Shown piece by piece: positions 30,231-38,760 of a stretch of DNA of 64,000 nucleotides. Position 1 is the stretch's first letter, and the number at the start of each line of letters is the position of its first letter. A program made the translations under genes and the position numbers. This DNA is from Chloroflexota bacterium (GTDB lineage Bacteria > Chloroflexota > Dormibacteria > Aeolococcales > Aeolococcaceae): the NCBI GenBank assembly GCA_005880985.1, contig VBIQ01000008.1:190003-254002 (forward strand). The letters are read 5' to 3'. The notes beneath the pieces are model-generated. The model was not told where the DNA came from, searched no databases, and saw only the letters and a program-made list of their open reading frames with translations.

Positions 30231-31553
30231 ATGTCCGTCGACACCATGTCTCCGCCGGTCAGCACGCCCGCGCCCATCGCCTTTCCGCCGGTGCCCCGGA
30301 CCATCGAGGACACCGGGCTCCCCTTCACCTTCATCGGCGACTTGGTTCTCAAGGTCCTCTACTTCAACGGGGGCATGCTGGGGCGCGACCTCGCCAACCA
30401 CACCTGCCTGCCCTTCCCGCTGATCGAGTCGACCCTGAAGTTCCTGTCCGACGAGGGGTACTGCTCCTCGACCGGGATTCGCGCCCTCACCGACGACGGG
30501 CCGGTGACGGCGTCGATGCAGTGGCTGATCTCCTCCGCCGGACGTCAGCGGGCCCGCGAGCTGATCGACCTCAACCAGTACGCCGGGCCGGCCCCGGTGC
30601 CGATCGAGGTCTACAACGCCGTCGCCCACCACCAGGCGCGCTCGACGCTGGTGATCGACCGCCCTCGGTTGCGCGCCACCTTCTCCCACCTGGTGCTCCC
30701 GGACGAGCTGCTCGACCGCGTCGGTCCGGCGCTGCGCGCCCGCCAGGCGATCTTCATCTACGGCCCGCCCGGCAACGGCAAGACCACCCTCGCCGAGGCC
30801 TGCGCCTCACTGCTCGGAGCCCCCTTCTTCCTCCCCCGCGCCCTCTATGTGCACGGCGAGGTGGTCCGACTCTTCGACCCCATCCACCACCGGCCGGTCG
30901 AGGGCGAGCTGCCACCCCACGACCGCCGCTGGCAGCTGTCCGAGCGCCCGGTGGTCAAGGTCGGCGGCGAGCTGCGCAGCAGCATGCTCGACCTCGGCTT
31001 CGACACCACCCTCGGTTTCTACGAGGCGTCGCTGCAGCTCAAGGCCAACGGGGGCCTGTTCCTGGTCGACGACTTCGGCCGTCAGCAGCACCTCTCACCG
31101 CGCGACCTGCTCAATCGGCTGATCGTCCCGCTGGAGAAGGGGGTCGACTACCTCAACATCGCCCGTGCCGGCACCAGCGTCGCGGTGCCCTTCACCACCC
31201 TGCTCATCCTCTCGACGAATCTGCGCCCCCACGACCTCATCGACGAGGCCTTCCTGCGCCGGGTGCGATTCAAGGTGCTGGTGCCCAATCCCACCGAGGA
31301 CGAGTACAAGGAGATCTGGCAGCGCCTCTGCGAGCAACACAACGTCGAGTTCAGTGAAGCCGCCATCGACGACCTGGTGGCGCGCAACTACCGGCAGATG
31401 GGACGTGCTCTCCACGGTGTGCACCCCCGCGACCTGCTCAACCACATCGTCCACGCCTGCGGGTACGCGGGCAGGCCGGTGCAGCTGTCGCGCGAGATGC
31501 TCGACCTGGCGTGCGCCACCTACTTCGTCGACAGCTCCGCCGAGGACTGGTAG
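30231..31553 (+). CDS. AAA+ ATPase with N-terminal winged-helix-like region
   Basis: 440 residues. Residues 1-150 look like a helical, winged-helix-like domain (LPFPLIESTLKFLSDEGY). The AAA module has Walker A GPPGNGKT at 178-185, Walker B GLFLVDDFGRQ with Asp280-Asp281, and arginine-finger and sensor segments LLILSTNLRPHDLID and FLRRVRFKV. The C-terminal lid has NYRQMGRALHGVHPRDLLNHI. This resembles single-gene AAA ATPases of unknown role found in several phyla (MoxR/Holliday-type fold). No partner gene is adjacent. Confidence 0.8.
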   Translation: MSVDTMSPPVSTPAPIAFPPVPRTIEDTGLPFTFIGDLVLKVLYFNGGMLGRDLANHTCLPFPLIESTLKFLSDEGYCSSTGIRALTDDGPVTASMQWLISSAGRQRARELIDLNQYAGPAPVPIEVYNAVAHHQARSTLVIDRPRLRATFSHLVLPDELLDRVGPALRARQAIFIYGPPGNGKTTLAEACASLLGAPFFLPRALYVHGEVVRLFDPIHHRPVEGELPPHDRRWQLSERPVVKVGGELRSSMLDLGFDTTLGFYEASLQLKANGGLFLVDDFGRQQHLSPRDLLNRLIVPLEKGVDYLNIARAGTSVAVPFTTLLILSTNLRPHDLIDEAFLRRVRFKVLVPNPTEDEYKEIWQRLCEQHNVEFSEAAIDDLVARNYRQMGRALHGVHPRDLLNHIVHACGYAGRPVQLSREMLDLACATYFVDSSAEDW

Positions 31554-31572
31554 GCCGGCGGACCGCCAGACC

Positions 31573-31578
31573 TATACT
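31573..31578 (+). promoter_or_regulatory. -10 hexamer of tRNA-Ala(CGC)
   Basis: TATACT, with the expected start about 21 nt before the mature tRNA. Confidence 0.5.
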
Positions 31579-31605
31579 GCCTGGGCCTCGCGGACTGGGC
31601 ACCTC

Positions 31606-31678
31606 GGGGCGGTAGCTCAGCTGGGAGAGCGCTGCCCTCGCACGGCAGAGGTCAGGGGTTCGAATCCCCTCCGCTCCA
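31606..31678 (+). tRNA. tRNA-Ala (anticodon CGC)
   Basis: 73 nt. The acceptor GGGGCGG pairs with CCGCTCC and includes the G3-U70 wobble that marks tRNA-Ala; discriminator A at 31678. The anticodon loop CTCGCAC gives CGC. The 3' CCA is not encoded. Confidence 0.95.
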
Positions 31679-31698
31679 CGCCTGTCCCCTGAGGCTCG

Positions 31699-31872
31699 CT
31701 AGCGGTGGCTCTCGATGCGCTCGCCGAAGCTCGGCTCGGGCGCCGGGCTCACCGGCCACGGCCTCTCCCACCACCGCGGCGGCTCGCTGCGCCGCAGCCC
31801 GAGGCCCACCAGGACACCGCCCACGAACGTCGCCATCCATGTCGCCAGGATCATCGCCATCGGTGCATTCAC
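31699..31872 (-). CDS. Possible small membrane protein (57 aa)
   Basis: 57 residues with one helix (AMILATWMATFVGGVLVGLGL) followed by a Pro/Trp/Arg-rich tail (RWWERPWPVSPAPEP). GTG 31872 has a purine-rich AGGGGG stretch upstream. It faces the tRNA-Ala gene. No homologue is recalled; the single-helix design with a basic, Trp-rich tail suggests a peripheral membrane role if it is real. Confidence 0.35.
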   Translation of the reverse strand: MNAPMAMILATWMATFVGGVLVGLGLRRSEPPRWWERPWPVSPAPEPSFGERIESHR

Positions 31873-32034
31873 TCCCGCGCCCCCTCTCGCGGTCAGCCCT
31901 TGATGCCCGCCGCGAACACCATGAGCGTAATCGATGGGGCCGATGGCGGCAATCGGGCCGATCTCGACAGGGCCCTGCGAGCCATGCCATCCTCGCCGGA
32001 GCGGCCATCCCCGCGGGCCGCCAGGAGGAGCGTG

Positions 32035-32511
32035 ATGTCCAACCTCGTGCTCTCCCGCGAGGTCTACTGCCCCCTCGACCAGACGTTTGCGTACCACACC
32101 GATCTGACCCGTGCGCCCCAGTGGTGGCCCAATCTCATGGAGATGTCGCCGGTCGAGGGCGGTGGCGGCCCTGCCGCGGTGGGTGACCGTTACCGCTGGA
32201 GCTACAACATGCTGGGACGCACCTTCAGCGGTGAGATCGTGGTCACCGATGCGGTGCCGGGTGAGCGATTCGCCTTCGAGACCACCGGTGGCATCCACGC
32301 CACCTTTCGCAACGAGTACCGGGCGACCGCCAGGACCCGCACCCGGATCACCGCCTTCATCAACTACGAGGTTCCGGGCATCCTCGGCAAGGCCCTCGAC
32401 AAGCTCTTCGTCGAACGGCGCAACGCCGCCGACGCCGAGCACGCGATGGACCAGCTCAAGCTGCATCTCGAGGCGGAGGTGATGGCGCGGATCGATTCCG
32501 GAGTGGTCTGA
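32035..32511 (+). CDS. SRPBCC (START-like) family protein
   Basis: 158 residues of the polyketide cyclase/dehydrase, SRPBCC fold that binds hydrophobic ligands. Typical segments: SREVYCPLDQTFAYHTD, APQWWPNLMEM, VGDRYRWSY, GERFAFETTGG and the long C-terminal helix with AEHAMDQLKLHLE. No ligand can be inferred. AGGAGGAG about 5 nt upstream supports ATG 32035 (GTG one codon earlier is also possible). A single-gene unit before the cytochrome-maturation pair. Confidence 0.8.
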   Translation: MSNLVLSREVYCPLDQTFAYHTDLTRAPQWWPNLMEMSPVEGGGGPAAVGDRYRWSYNMLGRTFSGEIVVTDAVPGERFAFETTGGIHATFRNEYRATARTRTRITAFINYEVPGILGKALDKLFVERRNAADAEHAMDQLKLHLEAEVMARIDSGVV

Positions 32512-32563
32512 ACAGCCCAGCAGCAGCTGAGCTCAATCACCCAGCCGCGCCCGCCCGCGTGGC

Positions 32564-32569
32564 TATACT
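32564..32569 (+). promoter_or_regulatory. -10 hexamer of ccsB
   Basis: TATACT, 10 nt before the ATG; the leader would be about 3 nt. Confidence 0.5.
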
Positions 32570-32578
32570 CCCGGCGGC

Positions 32579-33529
32579 ATGACCCCCACGCCGCTGTCGC
32601 TGGCGCTCTTCTGGGTGGCGGTGGGTTGCTACACCGCGGCCCTGCTCGGATTCGTGCTGTACCTGCCGATCCGGCGCCGGCTGCTCGCCGACGCCGCGCT
32701 GGCGGCGGTGCTGCTCGGCTGGCCGTTCCATGGCGCGTCGATCGTCACCCGGGCCCTCGAGGCGGGCCACTGGCCACTCGGCAACATGTACGAGTACAGC
32801 ACCGCCATCGCCTTCGTCATCGTCACCACCTTTGCCGTCCTCGCCCTGCGGGCGCGCCTGCGTCTCGCCGGCATCCCGGCGATGGTGGGGGCGGTGGCGC
32901 TGATGGGGGTGGCCTACATGCTGTACGTGCCACCGGGCCAGCTGGTGCCGGCGCTGCACAGTTACTGGCTCACCATCCACGTCACCGCGATGGCGTCGTC
33001 CTCCGGAATCCTCGTCTTCTCCTTCGTCTTCGGGATGTTCTACCTGGCTCGTCGCTGGGCCGATGAGCGCCTGCTCGCCGGCGGCACCGGCCAGGGCGGG
33101 TCGCGGGTCGCGGTGATGGCGACCACCAGCCAGGGAACGCCGATCTCGGTCGGCGGCGGAGCCACCGGCGGCTCCCCTCCGCTCGCCCTTGCCCGCACCG
33201 TCACCCGGGTGCTGCCCCCGGCGCGGGTGCTGGACGAGCTGAGCTACCGCTTCGTGATGCTCGGTTTTCCGATCTGGTCGTTCGGGGTCATCTGCGGCGC
33301 CATCTGGGGCGAGCACGCCTGGGGACGGTACTGGGGCTGGGATCCCAAGGAGACCTTCGCCTTCATCACCTGGGTGATCTTCGCCATCTACCTGCATGCT
33401 CGCGTCACCTACGGATGGCGGGAGAAGCGGGCGGCGATGATCACCGCGGCGGGCTTCGTCTCCATCCTGTTCACCCTCTACGCCGTCAACCTCTGGATCG
33501 CCGGACTGCATTCGTACGCCCGGGCATGA
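32579..33529 (+). CDS. ccsB: Cytochrome c biogenesis protein CcsA/CcsB (ResC-type, heme handling)
   Basis: 316-residue membrane protein, about eight helices, of the system II heme exporter/ligase. The tryptophan-rich heme motif WGRYWGWDPKET and following WVIFAIYLHAR are diagnostic; flanking histidines are in HSYWLTIHVTA and near the C-terminus. A Gly/Ser-rich loop of about 40 residues separates the halves. It presents heme outside for attachment to CXXCH apocytochromes. ATGA-coupled to the thioredoxin-like lipoprotein gene; together they form a minimal c-type cytochrome maturation unit, although ResB is not here. Confidence 0.9.
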   Translation: MTPTPLSLALFWVAVGCYTAALLGFVLYLPIRRRLLADAALAAVLLGWPFHGASIVTRALEAGHWPLGNMYEYSTAIAFVIVTTFAVLALRARLRLAGIPAMVGAVALMGVAYMLYVPPGQLVPALHSYWLTIHVTAMASSSGILVFSFVFGMFYLARRWADERLLAGGTGQGGSRVAVMATTSQGTPISVGGGATGGSPPLALARTVTRVLPPARVLDELSYRFVMLGFPIWSFGVICGAIWGEHAWGRYWGWDPKETFAFITWVIFAIYLHARVTYGWREKRAAMITAAGFVSILFTLYAVNLWIAGLHSYARA

Positions 33530-34053
33530 ACCGGTCGGGCCGCGCCGGCCCGCGGGTGCCGGTGCTGCTCGGCGCGGCGATGATCGCGCTGCTCTGCGGC
33601 TGCGGACTGCAGAGCGAGACGGCGGGATGCGGGACGGGCGCCGGGCAGGAGGCGCCGCCATTGCGGGGAGAGACGCTGCAGGGTGGCCGCTTCGATCTGG
33701 CAGCGCAACACGGTCATCCGGCGGTGGTCAACTTCTGGGCCTCCTGGTGCGGTCCCTGCCGGGTCGAGCAGCCACACCTCAACGCACTGGCCCAGCGCTA
33801 CCGCGGCCGGGCGGTCTTCGTGGGCGTCGACATCCGCGACGACCGGGCAGCCGCCGGCGGGTACCTGCGCGACCAGGCGGTGGCGTATCCCAGCCTCTTC
33901 GACCCCGAGTCGCAGCAGGCGGCCGGCTACAACGTCTCCGCCCCACCAACCACCGTGGTCGTCGACGCCTCGGGGCGGGTGGTGCAGTGTCTGCTCGGCA
34001 ACCCCGGCGACACCGAGCTGACCGCGGTCCTCGACCGCCTGCTGCCCGGCTAG
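33526..34053 (+). CDS. TlpA/ResA-like thioredoxin lipoprotein
   Basis: 175 residues. N-terminal lipoprotein-type signal (VLLGAAMIALLCGC), then an AhpC/TSA-thioredoxin fold with the redox site WASWCGPC and the cis-Pro loop VSAPPTTVVVDASG. Such proteins reduce apocytochrome c cysteines before heme attachment, which fits its overlap (ATGA) with ccsB. The extra cysteines near the N-terminus (CGLQSETAGC) could be lipid-attached or disulfide-bonded. Confidence 0.88.
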   Translation: MNRSGRAGPRVPVLLGAAMIALLCGCGLQSETAGCGTGAGQEAPPLRGETLQGGRFDLAAQHGHPAVVNFWASWCGPCRVEQPHLNALAQRYRGRAVFVGVDIRDDRAAAGGYLRDQAVAYPSLFDPESQQAAGYNVSAPPTTVVVDASGRVVQCLLGNPGDTELTAVLDRLLPG

Positions 34054-34070
34054 TGGTGACCCCGCGCCGG

Positions 34071-34163
34071 CTATCCTCGACGCTGCCAGCGCGTCTTCTT
34101 GAGCATCTTCTTGTGCTTGTGCTTGCGCATCTTCTTGCGCCGCTTCTTGATGACCGAGCCCAC
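34071..34163 (-). CDS. 30S ribosomal protein bS22 (AURKAIP1/COX24-type mini-protein)
   Basis: A 30-codon gene too short for usual length cut-offs. It begins at GTG 34163 with MGSVIKKRRKKMRKHKHKK and continues MLKKTRWQRRG before TAG 34071. This matches the actinobacterial bS22 pattern (MGSVIKKRRKRM...KKHRKLLRKTR) known from actinobacterial 30S structures. Eighteen of 30 residues are Lys, Arg or His. AGGAG lies about 6 nt upstream of GTG. It follows the HIT gene on the minus strand and has its own -10 (TATAGT, 34283-34278). Confidence 0.85.
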   Translation of the reverse strand: MGSVIKKRRKKMRKHKHKKMLKKTRWQRRG

Positions 34164-34277
34164 GGGGTCTCCTGCGTCTGGCTGGCGTCGGGTGCAATCG
34201 GTGCCGCCCTGGGCTCACATCGCCCGGCAACTCGACCCGCTGCGCTCGTCGCGAGGATCTGAGCTCAGCGAGCGCGG

Positions 34278-34283
34278 ACTATA
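34278..34283 (-). promoter_or_regulatory. -10 hexamer upstream of bS22
   Basis: TATAGT on the minus strand, leaving a leader of about 108 nt before the bS22 GTG; it lies just beyond the HIT gene stop. Confidence 0.35.
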
Positions 34284-34305
34284 CCGCACCCGGCCCGCCG
34301 TCGCC

Positions 34306-34803
34306 TCAGCCGGTCGGCGACCCTGCTGCATAGGCCTGGCGCAGCTTGGCGGTGGTGGCCTCGAGGTGCTCCGGGAGCACCTTGACGTCGGCCAGCACCG
34401 GCATGAAGTTGGTGTCGCCCTCCCAGCGGGGAACGACGTGCAGATGGACGTGGTCGGTGATGCCTGCCCCCGCGGCGTGACCGTGGTTGATCCCGAGGTT
34501 GAAGCCGTCCGGAGCGAGGGCGCTGCTCAGCGCCCGCACTGCCCGCTGGGTGGCGCGGAAGAGCTCGGTCCCCTCGACGTCGTCGAGCGCGAGGATGTCA
34601 GGAAGGTGTCGCAGGGGCACCACCATCAGGTGCCCACTGCTGTAGGGGAAGCGATTGAGCACCGTGAAAGTGCATTCGGCTCGCTCCACCACGTGGATCG
34701 ACTGCTCGTCGTCGCCGGCGGCGATGGCACAGAGTACACAGCCTTTCGCGGGCGTCGTGTCGCCGACGTATGCCATCCGCCACGGGGCCCACAGCTGTCG
34801 CAC
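34306..34803 (-). CDS. HIT family nucleotide hydrolase/transferase
   Basis: 165 residues. The histidine triad is HVHLHVVP. The N-terminus RQLWAPWRMAYV and the CVLCAI cysteines, with NRFPYSSGHLMVVP, place it with the bacterial HIT/Ap4A-hydrolase-like branch. GTG 34803 gives the family N-terminus (V/M-R-Q-L-W-A-P-W-R) and lies exactly 7 nt after the -10 hexamer TATCCT, so the mRNA should be leaderless; longer frames are antisense to tRNA-Ala. Substrate not predictable beyond nucleoside phosphates. Confidence 0.9.
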   Translation of the reverse strand: MRQLWAPWRMAYVGDTTPAKGCVLCAIAAGDDEQSIHVVERAECTFTVLNRFPYSSGHLMVVPLRHLPDILALDDVEGTELFRATQRAVRALSSALAPDGFNLGINHGHAAGAGITDHVHLHVVPRWEGDTNFMPVLADVKVLPEHLEATTAKLRQAYAAGSPTG

Positions 34804-34809
34804 ATCGCG

Positions 34810-34815
34810 AGGATA
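34810..34815 (-). promoter_or_regulatory. -10 hexamer of the HIT gene
   Basis: TATCCT on the minus strand, 7 nt before GTG 34803: the start codon is the expected +1. Confidence 0.5.
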
Positions 34816-34866
34816 CAAGGGCGTCGAGCCCCGTCCGTGTGAGCTCGGCATTCGGTCGCCGTCGGC

Positions 34867-34872
34867 TAGGAT
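34867..34872 (+). promoter_or_regulatory. -10 hexamer of tRNA-Ala(GGC)
   Basis: TAGGAT; the expected transcription start, 7 nt on, coincides with the first base of the mature tRNA at 34879. Confidence 0.45.
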
Positions 34873-34878
34873 ACCGGC

Positions 34879-34951
<73 letters not shown>

Positions 34952-35164
34952 CCAGCAGGCCCCTTTCCGCATCGCTGAGGCGCCGGCTGCGCAGGCACAC
35001 CTCCGGGGCTTTGTGTCAGCTGTCTGCCGACGCGCTCAGCCCAGACAGGTGGGGGCGACTGTGCTGTTTGCTGTTGGGCCGCGCTTTCCCTGACAATGGG
35101 CGGCGCGCCCGGTTCGCGTCGTACGTGGAGCCACGGGTGTCTGCGTCCGCCGAGGGGTATGGCC

Positions 35165-35659
35165 ATGTCCCGGTCCGCTCGAATCGCGTCGATCAGCCGT
35201 GTCGGTCACGATGGCCGGGGCGCGCAGCTGGCGGAGGTCGCCGACCGCATGGTCCGGCAGATCGAGGACCTGGTGTCGGAGCTGGCGACACTGCGGGCCG
35301 AGAACGGCGTGCTGCGCACCGAGGTCCGCGAGGCGGTGTCGATGATGGAGCGTGTCAGCTCCTCGCTGGCGGGTCGCCGGCCGGGCCCGGCCAAGGTGGG
35401 CGGGCGTCCTGCATCCGGCAATGGCCGTCGCGCCGGGCGCGGTCGCGCCCGGGGCCGGGCCACTCCCGCAGGCGTCACCGTCGACGTGGTGAAGGCGGTC
35501 CTGGCCAAGCTCGGTGAGGCCACCGCGGCGGAGGTCGCCGCCGAGATCACCCGCGCCGGCGCACCGGTGTCGGGCCGGGCGGTGCGGTTCCTCGCCGAAC
35601 GGGCAGGGGCGCAGACCAGCGTCGGCCAGGACGGGCAGCGCCGCTACCGCCTCGGCTGA
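35165..35659 (+). CDS. Hypothetical coiled-coil plus winged-helix-like protein
   Basis: Not recognised. 164 residues in three parts: a coiled coil at about 20-60 (QLAEVADRMVRQIEDLVSEL, then TLRAENGVLRTEVREAVSMM), an Arg/Gly/Pro-rich basic linker (GRRAGRGRARGRA), and a C-terminal helical domain (VDVVKAVLAKLGEATAAEV) that looks like a small helix-turn-helix. The design suggests an oligomeric DNA- or RNA-binding protein. ATG 35165 is preferred because GAGGGG lies 7 nt upstream; ATG 35159 is too close to it. Confidence 0.55.
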   Translation: MSRSARIASISRVGHDGRGAQLAEVADRMVRQIEDLVSELATLRAENGVLRTEVREAVSMMERVSSSLAGRRPGPAKVGGRPASGNGRRAGRGRARGRATPAGVTVDVVKAVLAKLGEATAAEVAAEITRAGAPVSGRAVRFLAERAGAQTSVGQDGQRRYRLG

Positions 35660-35760
35660 CCCGAGCTCTCCGCGGGGGCACCTGCGGCAACACCTCCCCG
35701 CGCGCGCGGCGGCTGTCGGTTTGCGCGGGCGGGCCCCTTGATCCAGGGCTGATCCCCGGC

Positions 35761-35766
35761 TACCCT
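35761..35766 (+). promoter_or_regulatory. -10 hexamer of comEA
   Basis: TACCCT, 11 nt before the comEA ATG. Confidence 0.4.
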
Positions 35767-35776
35767 ACGCAGCAGG

Positions 35777-36376
35777 ATGTTCGTCGATGACGATACACTG
35801 CTGAGTAGGACCAGGCGACGGGCCCTCTGGGGGCTTCCGGTGGTGCTCGCTCTGGGCCTCATCACCGTTGGCGGCTGGCTGACGTGGCACGCCCTGCGGC
35901 TGGCGCCCGACGTCGCCGGCCGTCCCGTCCCGCTCAGCAACGCGCTCGACCCACCGGCACCCGCCGAGGCGTTGATCTTCGTCAGCGGGGCGGTGGCCGA
36001 CCCGGGCATGTACCGGCTCCCCGCCGGCGCCCGGATCGCCGATGCCATCGCCGCCGCCGGCGGCGTGACCGCGGACGCAGACCCCGGCCACCTGCCCAAC
36101 CTGGCTGCGCGCATCCACGACGGGCGCCAGGTCAACGTCCCATTCCGTCGCAGCCGCACCGGAGGAACCGCCGCCCAACTGGACATCAACACCGCGACGC
36201 TCGAGGAGCTGAGCGCGGTGACGGGGATGCCGGCCGGGCTGCCCGAGGCCATCGTCGAGTATCGAGACAGGTGGGGTGGCTTCGTGTCGCTCACCGACCT
36301 GCGCACCGCGCTCGGCGTCGACAGCGCAACCGTGCAGGGGCTGCGGCAGTACCTGCGGGTCGCGCCGCCTCGGTGA
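35777..36376 (+). CDS. comEA: Competence protein ComEA
   Basis: 199-residue DNA receptor for transformation. One membrane helix near the N-terminus (LPVVLALGLITVGGWL), an SLBB domain (FVSGAVADPGMYRLPAG; IADAIAAAGG) and a C-terminal helix-hairpin-helix domain (LDINTATLEELSAV; YRDRWGGFVSLTDL) that holds double-stranded DNA. The stop overlaps comEC as GTGA. comEA-comEC is the standard DNA-uptake pair; no pilus genes are in this window. Confidence 0.93.
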   Translation: MFVDDDTLLSRTRRRALWGLPVVLALGLITVGGWLTWHALRLAPDVAGRPVPLSNALDPPAPAEALIFVSGAVADPGMYRLPAGARIADAIAAAGGVTADADPGHLPNLAARIHDGRQVNVPFRRSRTGGTAAQLDINTATLEELSAVTGMPAGLPEAIVEYRDRWGGFVSLTDLRTALGVDSATVQGLRQYLRVAPPR

Positions 36377-38730
36377 GCCTGGGCGAGCGACTTCCCACCC
36401 CGGCAGGCGGGCTGGTTGTTCTCGCCGCTGCGGTGTTCACCGCCGCCGCCGCCGGCGCCGCGGTGCTTCCGGCAACGGTCGGCCTTGCCGCCGCTCTGAT
36501 CCCCGTGGTTGCCGGCGCGGCGCTTTTGTCATCGGTTGTGCGTTCTCGGACGGCGGTCGCGTTGCTCATCGTCGTCGCCGCGGCTGCCACCGGGATCGCC
36601 CGTGGCGCGCTTGCAGCCAGCCCGCCGGCCGACCTCTCGAGAGTCACCGCGGGCGCCGTGGCCCTGTCGGGAACGGTGCACACCGTGCAGCCGGCGCGGA
36701 TCGGCGACGAGGTCGTCGTCGACGTCGATAACCTCGCCGGCGCCGACGGCGAGCACGCGGTGCGCGGCGCGGTGCTGGTGCCCACTCGCGACCACGATCA
36801 CGTGCAGATCGGCGACGGTGTGCGGGTGGCGGCGGCTGCCCTGCACGCGCCATCGGCGCGACGGCGCGGGGCGTTGGGTGCGGCGGTGCTGGCGCGACTC
36901 GGGGTCAGCGCCGAAGCGGTGTCGCCGACGGTGACCCCGGTGAACGGCGGCACCCCGGGCGCGCTGCCGGTCCGCTTGCTCGACGCGATCCGCGGGCGCG
37001 TCGCCGGTGCGGCGCATTCGATGCTCCCCGAGCCCATCGCCACGCTCCTCTCCGCGATCGCCTTCGGAGTCCGCGGTCCGCTGCCTCGAACCACAACCGT
37101 CGCGCTGCAGCGATCGGGGCTGATCCACCTGATCGCGGTCAGTGGATTGAAGGTCGCCATCGTTGCCGGGCTGGCGGCGCGCGCCGCCGGCATCTGGGCA
37201 CTGCCGCGACGGAGCCGGCCCTTGCTGATCGCCGCCGTGGTCGGCGGCTATGTCGTGGTCGCCGGCGCCGGTCCGGCGGCGACGCGCAGCGCGGTGATGG
37301 CGATCACCGCGCTGGCGCTGCGAGAGGTCGGTCGCCGTCCGGCGGTGATTCCCCTGATGGCGGCGACCGCGGCGCTGATGGTGGCGGTCGACCCGAGCGT
37401 CGCCACCGAGACCGGCTTTCAGCTGAGCTTTCTTGGCACCCTGGGCATCGTTCTCGGTGCCGAGTCGCTGGCGCGGCGCATCCCCGGTCCCCGCCTTCTG
37501 GTGGAGCCGTTCGCGGTGACGGTGGCGGCCCAGGTCGCGACCATCCCGGTGACCGCTTCCGCATTCGGGTCGCTCTCGCTGGTCGGCCCCCTGGCCAACT
37601 CGATCACCCTGCCGCTGCTCCCGGTGCTGCTGATCACCGCCTGGTCGGGTGCGGTCCTGGCCGCGGTGGCCGGACCCCTGGCCTGGCTGCCGGTTCAGGC
37701 GGCGGGACTGCTGACCGGGTGGGTGGCGGCCGTCGCCAACTTCAGCGCATCGGTTCCCGGCGCGGCCTTCGACGTGGGTGGCTGGCCGCGGAGCTGGAGC
37801 TGGGCCGCCTTCGCCGGCGCCGTCGTCGGCAGCGCGGCCTGGGTGGCGGCTCTCCGGTCCCCGCCGCGGGCATCGCCGCCGGCGCGATCGCAGCTTCTCC
37901 CGCTCCCCCGGTTGCCGCTGTCAGGGTCGCGCCGCCGTGGCGTGGCCCTGGGCGCCGCCGCCACCGCCGCCTGCCTGGCGGGCGCCGCCGTCGTCGTGGC
38001 CGCGGGTCGGCCCGACGGGCGTCTCCATGTCGCCGTGCTCGACGTCGGCGGGGGCACCGCGGTGCTCGTCGACACCAGTGCCGGCGGGCGTGTTCTGGTC
38101 GATGCCGGCTCCGATCCCGACCGGCTGCAACAGGCCCTCGGGCCCCACTTCGCGCCGCTGTCCGGCGGCGTCGATCTGGTGGTGCTGACCGGCGGCGAGC
38201 GCACCGTGGTGGCGGGACTGGACGGCCTCAGCGGCCGTTACCTCCCCCAGCGCCTGATGCTGCCGGATGTCCCCCTCGGCAGCGGCGCGCGTGCCGCCGT
38301 CGATCGGCTGCGTGGTCGCGGCACCGATGTCGTGCCCGTCGCGGTGGACTCGCCGTGGACCTGGGGAGGCGCCGAATGGCGATGTCTGGCCCCGGCTCCG
38401 CCCGATGTCGACGGTCCCGCGCAACCGGTCTGCGCGTTGCAGGTGGTCGACGCCGGCACACCGGTGCTGATCGCAGGCGACCTCGCGCCTCTGGCGCAGG
38501 AGGAGCTGGCAGCTCTCCACTCCTCGACGCTGCGCAGCCGGCTGCTCGTGGCACCGGCGGGCGGCGCCCTGGCACCTGCCCTGCTCGACGCGGTGCGGCC
38601 GCGGATGGTCGCCGTCCCGGGCCGGCTGCCGCGCGGACCGGTCGCCGGTTCCGGTCCGCCGATGCGCTCCACCGACAAGGCGGGCACCCTCACCTATGCC
38701 GGCGCAGCCGGCGAGCTGGCTGCGCAATGA
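36373..38730 (+). CDS. comEC: ComEC/Rec2 DNA-uptake channel with eroded nuclease domain
   Basis: 785-residue polytopic protein. It starts with ComEC N-terminal helices and an OB-like DUF4131 region, then the competence domain with the signature SGLIHLIAVSGLKVAI and NSITLPLLPVLLI. The C-terminal metallo-beta-lactamase-like domain keeps the frame VAVLDVGGGTAVLVDT and VLVDAGSDPD, but where the HxHxDH metal motif should be it reads VVLTGGERTVVAGLDGL, with no His or Asp ligands. It should still form the inner-membrane DNA channel. GTG 36373 overlaps the comEA stop. Confidence 0.9.
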   Translation: MSLGERLPTPAGGLVVLAAAVFTAAAAGAAVLPATVGLAAALIPVVAGAALLSSVVRSRTAVALLIVVAAAATGIARGALAASPPADLSRVTAGAVALSGTVHTVQPARIGDEVVVDVDNLAGADGEHAVRGAVLVPTRDHDHVQIGDGVRVAAAALHAPSARRRGALGAAVLARLGVSAEAVSPTVTPVNGGTPGALPVRLLDAIRGRVAGAAHSMLPEPIATLLSAIAFGVRGPLPRTTTVALQRSGLIHLIAVSGLKVAIVAGLAARAAGIWALPRRSRPLLIAAVVGGYVVVAGAGPAATRSAVMAITALALREVGRRPAVIPLMAATAALMVAVDPSVATETGFQLSFLGTLGIVLGAESLARRIPGPRLLVEPFAVTVAAQVATIPVTASAFGSLSLVGPLANSITLPLLPVLLITAWSGAVLAAVAGPLAWLPVQAAGLLTGWVAAVANFSASVPGAAFDVGGWPRSWSWAAFAGAVVGSAAWVAALRSPPRASPPARSQLLPLPRLPLSGSRRRGVALGAAATAACLAGAAVVVAAGRPDGRLHVAVLDVGGGTAVLVDTSAGGRVLVDAGSDPDRLQQALGPHFAPLSGGVDLVVLTGGERTVVAGLDGLSGRYLPQRLMLPDVPLGSGARAAVDRLRGRGTDVVPVAVDSPWTWGGAEWRCLAPAPPDVDGPAQPVCALQVVDAGTPVLIAGDLAPLAQEELAALHSSTLRSRLLVAPAGGALAPALLDAVRPRMVAVPGRLPRGPVAGSGPPMRSTDKAGTLTYAGAAGELAAQ

Positions 38731-38760
38731 CCGCGGAGGTGGGTGCGAAATGACGGCGGC

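Noticed and set aside
35884..38730. A single 948-residue frame that would fuse part of comEA to comEC
   Set aside because: The first 163 codons are comEA in the wrong frame; comEC starts properly at GTG 36373 overlapping the comEA stop.
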